From Colius striatus (Eukaryota > Chordata > Aves > Coliiformes > Coliidae): a stretch of DNA of 64,000 bases. The position numbers and the translations under genes were made by a program. Shown piece after piece: positions 23,620 to 36,200 of the stretch. The notes below the pieces were generated by a model. The model made no database searches. It had not been told where the DNA came from and saw only the letters and a program-made list of their open reading frames with translations. The DNA is taken from the NCBI RefSeq assembly GCF_028858725.1, contig NC_084767.1, forward strand, positions 18,677,895 to 18,741,894, read 5' to 3'. The stretch's first letter is position 1; each line of letters starts with the position of its first letter.

Positions 23620-24260
23620 TCTTCCTAGGAAAGCTCCGGGACAAACGCGGGTGCCGGCCCCGCGGGAGCGCTTCGGGGTGCGGGGTGTCGGCGGGGCCGG
23701 AGCACCCCCTTCTCCGCCCCCCATCCCCCGCTCCCCCCGCGCCGGGTCGCGCCGCCTCCGCGGGGGCGGGGCGGGGCCGCGCGGAGCCTCCGCGGCGCGC
23801 CGAGAGCCGCGCGGAGCCGGCTCGCGCCATGCGTGACTACGATGCGGCCACCGCTTTCCTGGGCGAGTGGGGCCGCTTCCAGAGGCTCATCTTCTTCCTC
23901 CTCAGCGCCAGCATCATCCCCAACGGCTTCAACGGGATGTCGGCCGTCTTCCTGGCCGGCACTCCCGAGCACCGGTGCGCCGTGCCCCGCGGCGCCAACC
24001 TGAGCGGCGAGTGGCTCAACGCCAGCATCCCGCTGGAGCTGCGGGACGGGCAGGAGGTGCCGAGCCGCTGCCGCCGCTACCGCCTGTCCGCGCTGGCCAA
24101 CTTCTCGGCGCTGGGGCTGCGGCCCGGCTCCGACGTGAAGCTGGAGTCGCTGGAGCAGGAGCCGTGCCTGGACGGCTGGGAGTACAGCCGCGATGTCTAC
24201 CACTCCACCATCGTCACCGAGGTGCGCGGACACGGAGCCCTCCCTCGCCCCCTTGACCCT
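23620..24260 (+). promoter_or_regulatory. SLC22A4 CpG-island promoter and first exon
   Basis: A dense run of CpG and G+C-rich sequence begins near 23620 and covers exon 1. A GC-box cluster (GGGGGCGGGGCGGGGC) lies at about 23762-23777, roughly 50-65 bp before the ATG, as expected for Sp1-type TATA-less promoters. No TATA box was seen at a useful distance. The transcription start was not determined. Confidence 0.75.
23829..24221 (+). CDS. SLC22A4: SLC22A4 exon 1
   Basis: 393 nt (131 codons, phase 0 end) from ATG in CGCGCCATGC to donor GTGCGC at 24222. It holds TM1 and the glycosylated extracellular loop with its cysteines (C50, C81, C113). Codons 50-131 are almost base-identical to exon 1 of the neighbouring SLC22A5. 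The same frame stays open upstream to about 23271, but the family start is at 23829. Confidence 0.95.
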
Positions 24261-27200
24261 CGGGGAGAGCCTGTGCCCGGCTGTGCTGCGGCAGGGTCTT
24301 GGAGAGGTCCTTCAGCTTTGCAAGGGGGTGGATGGGGTTCAGGTACCGGTGGGGAAGGGTCTGATGCTGCAGGGAGAGGGAGGGCTAAACGGCCCTGGGA
24401 GGAGCTACCCACCCCTATTACCTGGGTTTTCCATTGAAGCTTCAGCATGTTTTGTTTAGAGAGGGTTTTTCTGTGGAGGAGGAGGCAAAGGCTGAAAATA
24501 GAAGCTGGATGGTTTCTCAGTGCCGGCACCCTGACCGGCTGGTAAGCTATCCATCTGATGGAATCCCATGTCCTCGATCTTGCTGCAGGTGGGGACATTA
24601 GCGCTGTCTGGTCAACGCACATGCAGACTGGCTGGGCCTAGGGCAGCAGAGGGCTCTTGCTGCCAGCCACACTGGTGGCTTTGGTGGCCACCAGTACCGA
24701 GGTGGGTGAGTTGTTGCGAGGCAGATGCCATGGTTACTACCCACAGTCTGGGGCTTGCCAGCTTGCTGTGGCAGACTCCTGCGCCAGCCTGGTCCCCAGG
24801 CTGCTGCCAAGCTGTTGACTCATTTTTTAAGGCTGTACAATGGCATCGTTTGTACAGGGTGTCTTGTGGGAGTGTCAGTGGTGACAGGTCACATAAGCAC
24901 TTGTTTGGGTTTTCTGGCTGTGCCACAGTGCAGCAGCAGGGACACACTGTCTGTCTCTGCCTGTGGTGATGGGAAGCACGGAGCCCTAGTAGAGAAGGAA
25001 AACGTGATCCCCCTAAAGCTGCAGGGTTGCTACTGCTCTTTCTTGTTTTGTAAGGGGGTTCAAGGAATAATGAGCTCATCCTCGTACCAGCCAGTGTTTG
25101 GGGCTGGCAGTTAGTAGGCTCCACAGTCATTCATCCGGGTGGCATTCCCCAGGTAGCCGAGGGCCAGCCATGCACACACCAAGGGCTCATACTCAGCAGG
25201 GAGCAGCGTGTGGATCCTTATCTCAAGTTTCTGTGACTCAGCAGCAACATCTGCCACCAAAGAATGTTGTATGGGGGCACAGCCAGGAAAGGTCCTGACC
25301 TAGAAGCAGGCTCTTGGCTACGGGTCTGTGACCTGGAAAAACAGGGACAGGGACAAAGGCTGTGCCCCAGGGATGCAGGGCAGATCTTTCAGAATCTGTG
25401 CCTGGAATGTGCAGACATGGGCTCAGCTGCATTGAAGCATGTGAGGAGGGAGGCAAGTGGGGAAGGGCTTCAGGCTAGGGCAGGCTGGGGGTCACCAGCC
25501 GCTTCCACGTGCCTAAAGCGAAGTCATCAGCACACGTGACACCTGCATGTGCGTGTCTCTTGCTGTTTGTGCTGACACTTGTGTTTAGTTGCCAAAGATC
25601 CCTCACAACACCACATCGAGGTAGAGGTGCTTGGGAAGCTCACCCGGCTCCTGGCCATGGGTGAGCTGTAGCAGCAGCCCAGCTGCAGCCCACATGCTGC
25701 ATGCAGTCGTGCTCAGTTGCAACCCATGGGCTGGCATGGCTGTGTGCCTGTGCAGATGCCTGGTAGCCACTGCTGGCACAGGCAGTGCCTCCACGCTCAC
25801 TGCTGGAGAGAGGACGGATTGTCCTGGGACAGCTGTGAACTTGTAATCTGTGATCTGGAGCTAACAATTGCTCTGAGGGAAAGAGTAAATGGCGCAAAAG
25901 GAGGAGAAATGCTATTTCTTCTTAATGAATGGCAAACAACTTGAGTTGGCAGATGCCAAATGAGAGCCTTCTGTGCCAGATTCGGATGGGACATGGCAGC
26001 AGGGTTTGCCACGGGGCCTGGGGCATGCCAAAGAGGCTATAGCACATTCAGAGATGGAAACCAAGTGCCAGGTTTCCATCTGTAAGCCAGATGGAAAAGA
26101 AGGATGCTTGTTTTGTTTTAAAATTGTCAGGGACATTAAGAAAAAAATACAGAATTTGATTTTAAAACAAGGAAAACAGGCACTGATGAAACCCTGAAGT
26201 GAAGTAAACTTGAGATGATTATTTTTGTACCTATCATTTTTCTCAATATTCAGAAAGACAAGCCAGGACATGCCGTCAGGAAAGCTCAGTGAAAAAACAT
26301 CTTGTTCAAGAACTCAATTGAGGAGCAAAACTTGATGGTACAGGATTAAGCGCTGGAGGTTTTATTTTGTGCAGTTGCATCAAGTCATGTTACTGCTGCT
26401 GCTTGAAGGGAACAGGCTGGAAGATGGCAGCTCAGCACTGATGTTATTTGGGTCTACGAGGACATGCTAAACCCTGGGAACTGAGGCTCAGTCCTCTGCC
26501 CGGCCTGAGAATGGAAACGATGCCAGAAAAGCGAACATGCCCACAGCACAGGTGAAAAGGGAGATCACCAGGCCTGGGTGATCCATGTGTCAGTGTGGGG
26601 TTAGGTGTGATCCCACAGCTGAGATGAGAGGTCTGTGGGGTTTCCCTTTGCTTCACAGGGCTCAGCTGAGCCCTTTGGTAGGCTCCCAGAGTACAGGAGC
26701 ACCTTGGCTCTGCTGCCACCTCCAGAGTAACTCCCTGTCTGCTGCAGCACCTCCAGTTGTCCCCACATAAAGTTTCTGTTTTCCATCTGAGCAGGTGGCT
26801 GCTGCACCAGATCAGGGCTGTCTGTACTTGAACAAGAGGGCTGGAGCCAATCTTGTGGGCCCAAAGCGGGGCTGTTGCACTCTCACCACTCCTTCCACTT
26901 TCTGCCATCTGTGGTTTGAAATGAATTTAAATGTTAACATATGTAGTTTTTGGTACATTGGGTTTGTTTTTTTGTCTGGAACTTAACCTGCTTCTGCTTT
27001 AATTCCAGATAACAGTGCTCAGATCTGACATTAATTACAGGTTCAAGCACATTCACCAGTTTTGCTCTTCAGAGCACGGCACTAGCATCCAGTTTATTCC
27101 CTGGAGCTGGATGGCTTTCCAGCACTGCTCCCTGGGGACATGCTGGCTGGGCTGCTCACCACCACTGAGGCATAGCACGTACTCAGGCACCATGGCAAGA

Positions 27201-30200
27201 CCCCCATGAAGGGCAGAACAAGTGCCAAAGGCTGCTTGCCTATAACCAGTGTTACTGAGCTCAGCACCTCTGTCCCAGCCCTGGCAGAAGCCAGGAGCTT
27301 TTGGCACTGGCAGAGGTGAGAAGGCGGATATGAATTGTTGTGGTTTGAAGGCATCTGAAGCATTTTTCTGTTCTCTTATGGCTTTTTTCAGCAGCAGTCA
27401 GCTGGTAGCCCACCCTGTGCTCAGATGTGGAGCTGTTTGTGCCTATCACTCGTGCACTAAGCAGAACCCATCTCATTGCTGATGTTTTCTCCTCTCTCTG
27501 ATGTGAACAGGCTGATACTCAAGATGGTGAGTTAGTGATTTCTGATAGAGAATGCAGACATTGGGGCAGTCAGGACACCTTCTGGGCCAGTTTCAGTTTT
27601 TCAGAAAGCTGTTCCATCCATAGCTTCTCAATGGCAGCACCCAGCAAAGTTGGCTCATCCAGTAGCTGGGAGCTCATGGGAAGGGGTTAGAGGGATTTGA
27701 TGGTAACAAAGTGATTTAACAGTGTTTTGCTTGAGCAGCTCTTATTCCTAGTATTCGAAGTACCTGCTTGGAAGCTTACATGAACTTTACTCTACAGTAT
27801 GCTTAGCCTGGGATGTTACAGAATTACTGATTTTCCAGTTAATGAGTAATTAGTCCAACAGAGACAGTTTGGAAGTTGTAGCTGTAGTACTTTAGCTGTA
27901 GCTGGGCTGTAACTCCTGTGCGTATGGTATGCTTGGCACTGGCTGTGATGGATGTAGCCTCTGAGGAAGAGGTTAAACAAGTTAAATTTCGCTTTTCCCC
28001 GAGTACTGCTTCTGAGGAGTCAACATGCAATGAATGCCTTAGAGTCCTATACATTCAGGTACAAGTGAAATCTTCCAGTGTTCGGCACATGTTTAGTCAC
28101 CATGCAGTGCTCAGGCATGAGCCTCTGTCAGAACGAGCGCCTTTGGGGAGAGGAGGGCTGGCATTTTGGGAGAAGGGGAAGTGTTCCTATAGAGTAGGGC
28201 TGTATAGATCATGCTGTATGTGAGACTGGATATAAAATAGGTGGTGTAGTTTTTTTTTTTCATTTGACATCTTCAGGTATCCTTGGAGTCAGATGGATTT
28301 GATGTGTCTGTGTGTTTTCTGGTCAGATACAGTGAGTTCCTGCAGACAGTGACCCCTCTCCAGACAGCTGGCTGCTGTGTGCTCTCTACCACATCCAGCA
28401 AATCTTAAAGACTCGGCCTTTTGCTGTCTGTGCAGTATGTCATGGGAAAAGACAGCGTGAACAGCTGGGTGGGAGGCATTTGGCACCAAGGAAACACAGG
28501 AAGCAACTCAGTTTCATGGGCAAGTTATTCTTTAGCTGGGTTTGTTGTGCAGCCAAAGTGCCTTTGGCACCATGGAGGCATTTTAAAAACACTGACTGCT
28601 AACCTCGAGCGACCGAAGTCTGAAGGTCTGGGAGCAGGCGCTGTGCTGGCAGCCCCAGAGCAAGGTGCTCGGGGCCCAGGTGAATCAGTAATTATATGGG
28701 CTGCAAATTTCTGCCACCTCAGTAGTCACCAGCTTTCCCAGAGAGAGGAAAAGGGAGGAGCAGCAGGACATGGCAAAACATCTCTGGGGGTCTGTAGCTC
28801 CCACAGCCTGCAGAAGCTGCTTCTGTGCCGCCTTTGCTCCTTCCCTGCTTGTGCTACATAAAAAAACCTCTTTAATGCTATGTATCCTGCAGCTGGATTT
28901 TGCTTCGTTACAAATGTGGGGCTTGATTTGCACCACATTTCTCTACGGAAATCTCTTTTCTTTAACATGTGAAGTGGATCTGTGTATATATTTTTCACAG
29001 TTAGCATCCCTGAATGCATCAGAGCCCATTTGCAGCAGAAGGGAAGTCTGGCCACCGACCAGTTGTTTGGCTTGGTTTTGGCAGAGCACTCTGTGCTGTG
29101 AGATGGTACCTGTGTCTCTCTGTTAGGTGAGAGTTGCTCCTTTTTGTTGCCTGCTGCTGAGCTGAGGAGGCTGAGCAGCCCAGAGGAGAGGTTTCTGCTC
29201 CAGCAGCCCCGCTTTTGCCTGGGCTTGGCCCCTCTGTTCCCTGAGTACAGGGTGAGTGCTGGCACGGGCGATGTGCCTGCTCACTGATAGTGTGGCTAAT
29301 TATTAAAATTACATTATACTTTGATCTGTGACCTAATTAACATTGCTTTTGTGGTAGAATTATCTAATCTGAGACTGACACGTTTGAAGTCTTCCCACAA
29401 GTGCTCCTGGCAGGCATGCCTTAACCCAGAGATTAGTCACTGAGACGAGAGCAAGCTGCCACACAGAGACACTTGGCTGTAACTTTGGTGAACAGAGACT
29501 CATGATGCTGTTTTTATTTTTTTAAACCTTGTCTGAGGTTATGAGTGTCTCTAGGTGGAAGTTTCCATGTTGGCTTCTGTCCTAAGCCTCCAGCCCTAGC
29601 CGGGTTTGGTTGTAAGGCTGGGTGATGGGCAGTGAATCAGCCCTGCAGATTGTGGAGATGGAAAGGAATTTGGAAACACATCAGCATGAGAAAAGAGCTT
29701 TCATTCTGTCTTCTTGTGTGTCTTTTATCAACCTCAGGCGTTACAGAAATGCAGCAGTCTTTATTCTGGCAGAAGTCAAGTAAACTGGAAGCTGTCCTTA
29801 GCTGGAAATATGGTAGCCCTTCACCCTTCTCCACAGCCCAGCTTTTCTGCTGGGGACAACCTTGGGTCATGGGGAGCCAGATCCTGGATGTTGGAGGGCC
29901 TGATGGGGAAATTGTGCTGGAAACGGGGCCCAGGTAGCCCCTGGGCTGCACACATTGCTGTCTGGCCACCCATACACCCACTGCAGAGATGATGGAATCC
30001 CCTCAGACGACTGCCAGTGTTGTGGCCTGATAGTGCTTGCCAGGGGAGGCAACTGCTTTCCCTTTTTGTTTGTGCTTTAAGCAGGGTGCTCTGCAGTGAC
30101 CTTCTCTGTGAAAACAGTGCTGGTACCACCCATAGGTGGAAATACAAGTGTCGGGAAACTAAATTAAATTGCATGGGAATGGAAATGCATGGAAACAGCT

Positions 30201-33200
30201 GTGTCTGAGCTGGGCCCTTCTCTTGCAGTGGAACCTGGTGTGTGAGAACGACTGGAAAGCCCCACTGACCACCTCCCTCTTCTACGTGGGCGTCCTCATT
30301 GGCTCCTTCATCTCGGGGCAGCTCTCAGACAGGTAACGCCACTGCTCCCGCTCCGCCGATGCGTTTGGTTCTAAGAAACATAAAGGAGTTATATGCCCAG
30401 TTCTTGGAGTTTTGATGAAAATGAGATGGCTGGCCTGGCTTCTTCAAAAACACTAACCTTGAACTACCCCATGCATAGGATTCCTGCCTCTTGGGCACTC
30501 CAAGAGATTTGCAGATTGATGTGGTGGTTTTCACTTCACAATCACATTTGTTTATCTGGTATTTTTAGTAGTTTAAAAGATGGTACTCTTTGTCACACAT
30601 TACCTGGCAGTCCATTCTTAGAACCAAAGGATAGAAACTTGTACTTTGAATGGAGGCTCTGCATAGAAGAGATGGTTTTCTGGCAATAAAGTAAGCATAT
30701 TTAAGAGGAACTAATAAAGATAACCTGGAAATGAATGACAATCATAGTATGCCAAAACATCGAGAAAATATTATGGGCACTTAACAATTATCTCAGCAGT
30801 GTTGGAGTTCTGGCTTTACAAGTGCCAAACACAGACTATATGTTCCCTCTGTGAGTCTCTGCTTCTCTCTTTATGCAACCCTTAGCTTTTTTATTCCCTG
30901 TCATTACGACAGGGTCTCAAGTACTGCTTTGATTGCTGCCTGTTAGTGAGGAATTCATGAGTTTAACTGCCCCTCTGCATGTCTAGCAGAGATTTCAACA
31001 TTTGATGGGAGTCTTAATCCTAAAGCCTCCAGCATGAAATTCCACGTGATCTAAATTTAAATTCCTGACTCCTGCACCCAGTGCAGAAGTCAGTCAGTGT
31101 TACTGTTTGAAAGGGAGACGAGATAATCACTAAATCCCACTGGTGCCACATGCCCACTGGGAGCATCTGAGAAAGTGTGTGTGCCCCAGCGACAGTGCGG
31201 CCAGCCAGCCTCTCCGAGAGCCCAGCCACCTTCTAGCATGAGCTAGTTGTTGAATTATTTGGGAGGTGATTTATCAGGAAAGGGGTATGTTCTGCCCCTG
31301 TGCCCAAGTGATTTCCCCTGGGCTGTTGCAGGCAGCTGGCAATCCAGCCCATGCAGCATCTGTGCACAGGCAGCGTGCCTCAGGCCAGCACCCGTATGTA
31401 AGCTTGCTCTTGCCTTCCCATAAGAAAATGCTATATACTCGTGAGAGAGTGCAACACGTATGGCCCCTCAGAGAGACTGAAACCAGCTGATAGAGCTGTT
31501 GAACACACTGAAAGCATAATGGTGTTGCAGTGTGTAGATACCAGTAGCCTAAAAGCCTTCACTTCATACCTTTTGTCTGCATGGCTTGCCATCTTTGTGC
31601 GTTTCACTTTTGTACTGTTGTCTAGTCTCTTTAGTCCCTATCTAGTGGGGAAAAATACCCAGGTTTATTTCCTGGGTCTTGGAAATGTGTTTATTTTTAA
31701 ATGCTTATGAAAATAAGTAAACAAAATTCTTTAAGGTCAACCACACTTCAGGTTGTGCTGAGCTGCGTTGCTGGAGGTTGGGTGTTTGTGCTCCCTCATG
31801 CTCTCTCACATAGCCCCGCTCCATAAATATGTACTGTTTCAATAATAATCTTTATCTTTTGCTTGCAAAAGGTTTGGCAGGAAGAGTATCCTTTTTTTGA
31901 CAATGGCTGTGCAGACTGGCTTCAGCTTCCTGCAGATCTTCTCTATCAACTGGGAGATGTTCACAGTCCTCTTTCTCATAGTGGGCATGGGACAGATCTC
32001 TAACTACGTGGTGGCCTTCATACTGGGTATGAATGTTTGCATTAGATTAAGTGCTTGCTTAATGTACTGTTAATTTTTTCCCTCCTTAACCTGCATCTTT
32101 TAATTAGGCAGTGGTAAATCCTTACTGTTAAAATTACTAATTTATACCAGTATGAATCCGTTTTTGTTTTTGCTCTTGGATGCTTCAAGTCTATACTTTC
32201 TATAGGTTTAGAGAAAAAGAAGAGAACAGGAAGACTCTAAATAAACATCCGTTTCCCTCCTGTTTGGAGAAGGAAGTTCAAGGCAGTGTTCAGAGTTTGT
32301 TATCGGCAGAAGCAGGTCTGAGATAGAGAAGGCATTTGGGTTCTTTGTGTCTCTCAGGGGTCAGTGCATACCTGGATGCAAAGCCTTGAGGCAAAGCAGC
32401 GTTTCCAGGCACAGTGAATGTGGGGAGGTCCAGAGTGGTGGAGCTGGGTGGGTGTCAGAGCCCCCTTAGCCATAAAGTCACTGATCTCAGTGCTTAGAGT
32501 CCCTAATTTTAGAGGCCAAGGTTGTTTTTGTTTTCTGTAAAGCGCATAGGAAGGAAGTGGCCATGGGTGGCTGCATGGTTGCAGTCACTACCTGGGGACC
32601 TTGTAGACATGGGGGACCCTGTGGGGAAGGAGACCCTACAGAGGTTCTTGCCGGGCACAGGGCTTTCAGGAAAGGCAGCTTCATGGATGAATTAGGGATC
32701 TGACTCATGCAGGCCTTGGGGGACAGCTGGGGTTTGCAAGAGATGCCTTTAGGCATATAGGTATTTACGTCAGCTTTTAAGACAATGGTGTCAAAATTAC
32801 AATTTGTGGATGATAATATGACCGGATCTAAATTAAAACCATATACAAACAGTTAATGGTGTTCTTTCCCACCCCTTGAGACTTATTTAAGAGGGGAAAA
32901 AATAGAGCAGAAGAGCATGATCTGAAATCAGTGCTATGGAGGGGATATGGCATCTTGTCCTCAGGCAGCTGTGAATCACCGCTGTGAGTGGCAGAGGGAG
33001 GATTAAGTAGGTCAGGCAGTCAGCAGGGAGATCCCTTGCCTGGCCATCGCTACCGTTCCCTCTGCCTGGGTGGTTCACTCTTGTGTGGAGCCACTGCAGC
33101 CGGAGCCGAGACCTGGGGAGGTTGGTAGGTATGGCTGGGTCCGGAGTGTTAACCTGGCTGAAAATCTCTTTGGAAGGATTTGGGGTTTGTGTAGCACAAG

Positions 33201-36200
33201 TCCCTTTAAATGGGAGTGCAGGATCTGATCAGGCAGGAATTTAGCTCTGCAGCCTCCCCCAGGAACGTGAGGCAAAGCTGGATGTGGGTCAGAATGCTTC
33301 CTCAGTGCTTGGCAGAGGCAAAGACACAGGGGAGCCATGAGCACCCCGCTGCTGAGAGATGGCACTAGGCCTCCTGGAGCAGTGTTAGGCTTGTTTAACT
33401 GCACAGCTGCAGTTTGCTGGCATTTTATCCCTTGTGTTGTCTCTTCTGCCATCCTGTTTTCTTTAGAGTGAGGACTTCCAGGGAGTGGAGAGGCAGGTGC
33501 CTTGGGTGCTCGCTGTGCTGGCCATTCCCTGGAAGCCTTGAGGCTGTTGCTAAGAGCAAAATTAATCTAAACTAATTTAGACATTAGTTTCCTAATTTGA
33601 GTCATCAGACACCTGTCCTCAGTAAGGAGGGAGGCACTAATGGAGGATGATTCCTTCCACCCTGCACTGTGTGATCAGCATGCCCCTATCCCTACCCATG
33701 GCAAGTCAACAAGTCAAACCCAGGAGTTTCCAGGATACCTCACACGCCTGGTAAGGATAGGAGAATATACCCATGAAAAGAAAAGTAACTCCTTAAGAAA
33801 GCCCATCTTGATGATGAGATGTGCTGGAGATGCTTGCCTTGTTCCACCCAACAGTTGTTAGGGCTGTGACCTGCCCTGAGGAGGGGAGCAATGACACTGG
33901 CACATGTAAAGTCCCTGCTGACACTGGCTGTGCTGCAGCCCTGGCACCCTCCCTCCTCAGACGGGGTGGGGTTTTTTTCAAGTGGCCACCTGAGCACACA
34001 TTTCTCCTGTCATTTCCACTCACAACATCCAAACCTCCCTGTATGCAGCTCAGACCTTCATGCTTCAGCATCCTCAGTCACCTGGGCTCTTCCTGCCCTT
34101 TGTGTTGTTGCTCCCCACCTTCGTGAGAACAGTTGTCCCCTTAAGCTGTTGGTGAACTTCTGTAGAGAATTGGGGTTTTGTTTTCATTCGCATCCTGTGA
34201 AATTTCTCTCCGTAGCATTTTTCCTTAGATTTAGGTCTTCTGTGCTGGAGACTGTTGTGTTCAAGTTCTGGGACATTATCTGAAGGCATGTTGTTATTGT
34301 CCTAGAATTATTGTTCTTTTGTCAGGACAGTGAGGGAGGAAGAGGCAGGAGAGAAGAAAATTGTAGTTGAAAGGTGTCACCTCGTGTGGGCTTTGAATTG
34401 CCAAAAATTATAATAACAGTTAATGGGTATAAACCAATGTTTCAAATATCATATCTCCCCAAAGAGGGCATCCTAAACAAGAGCAATCATGAGAGGAAGA
34501 TGGTATAATTTATCCCCACACATTCATTTTTTCTCTAGTTCTTATTTCCAGTTTTCTTGCTGTGACTTCATTCAGTTACTCCAAGTTTTTTTTTAGTCTT
34601 GGCTATTTTTTCCATTTTCTCTGTGATAGTAACTGTTGGAGTTCTTACCACACTACATAACCAAAACACACTCTCCAGACTTCCAGGGACCCATCTGTTC
34701 TCTCAGTGTCATTCACTTTTTAGTTGAGTCCAGATGTAACTGTGGGAGTCATCTCCCTTGCAATGCTCCTGAAGGAGAGGAGAGCTCTGTAGACCAGAGC
34801 TGAATGAGAAGAGAGGTAGACCCTAGTGTGCTCATGGATTTTGTGAAGCAGAGGCTGAATATTTTATTGGAAGAGACACTACATGCTTTTGAAAGCTTGC
34901 AACAATCTCAGTTTTTATTGCTGTATTGTTATCTTGGCACTAGGCTGTGCCTGTCACAATGGCTGTAGAATGCTTTCATTGACTGCTGCTTGGCTGTGGC
35001 AGCAGTAGCATTATTGGAAGATGGCACCTTCCCTGCTTGTGTCTCAGCTTTTGATATGCTGGACCAACATTCCAGCCTTCTATTCCAAAAATTAAAGGTG
35101 ACATTTGTTCACCGCTCACTGTAAATTCATGTCCTTCCGTGCCAGGTCAATCTGCTGTCTGCGGACCTGCTCTGCTCCAGAAGTGCTCAACAGTGAACTG
35201 CACCTTTCAGTCTCAGTGTGTGAAGCGGAGGAGCAGGCTGTGTCCCAACCCAGCATGTTGGGAAGCCTCCCAAAAGTCTGCCAGCCTTTCCCTGTGCCTG
35301 CCCTTATCTGTCTCTGACAATGCATTAATCAAAGCAAGCCCAAGTCACTCCTTCATCTGAAGGTCCCCTGTAGTCCCAGCAGCATTTCTGTACTGGGTGG
35401 GTCCCTACTGTGCTGCTCTTGTCTAAGACTGTTTAGCTTATATTTTTTGTAAATACAGTAAAGTATTTAGTCATGATTGAAAAGAAAGAGCTAAAATGCT
35501 AATCCAACCTCCCTTGTTTTAAACAGGAACAGAAATTCTTGGCAAATCAGTTCGTATTATATTCTCTACATTAGGAGTTTGCATATTTTTTGCAATTGGC
35601 TACATGTTGCTGCCACTGTTTGCTTACTTCATCAGAGACTGGCGGATGCTGCTGCTGGCACTCACCGTCCCAGGGCTGTTCTGCGTCCCGCTCTGGTGGT
35701 GAGTGCCCCGTGCCGCGAGGCCACGCTCCCCACCTCCCCTCCCCGCTGGGACATGGCTGACGGCAGCGTGTCAGGGGGCCCATTTCTTCTCTTTGGGTTT
35801 TTTCCTATTTGCCATGTGAGGAGGCTTTGCCTTGAGGTGGGAGGTGGGGGGGATTTTTTGTTTGGCATTTTTTGCCAGTTTTAAGTCAACTACCCGCAGA
35901 CCCTCACTGGTGCAGGCCCTGTGCTTGCAGCCACAATTCTGTAGCTGACTCCTAACTCTGGACACTGCTGACCACCTCTAGGTTTACCACTGTAGTAGCC
36001 TTGGGTGATACATTCTAATTCTACTTCCTTCCTTTTTTGTTTAAGCCATTTTCTAATGCGAACTTACCTGCTGATTGGTACCAAAATTTCAGTGGAAGGC
36101 TGAAGCAGTTCCCTCGGCATGCAACAGCTAGCAGTTTGTTGCACTCCATGTCATTAAGCAGTTCATTGTGCTAGATGTCATTAAGCAGAGGGGGTTGTGG

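Noticed and set aside
23236-24256. Long minus-strand and alternative-frame open reading frames over SLC22A4 exon 1
   Set aside because: They are shadows of G+C-rich coding sequence; the same shadow frames recur at SLC22A5 exon 1 because the exons are nearly identical.
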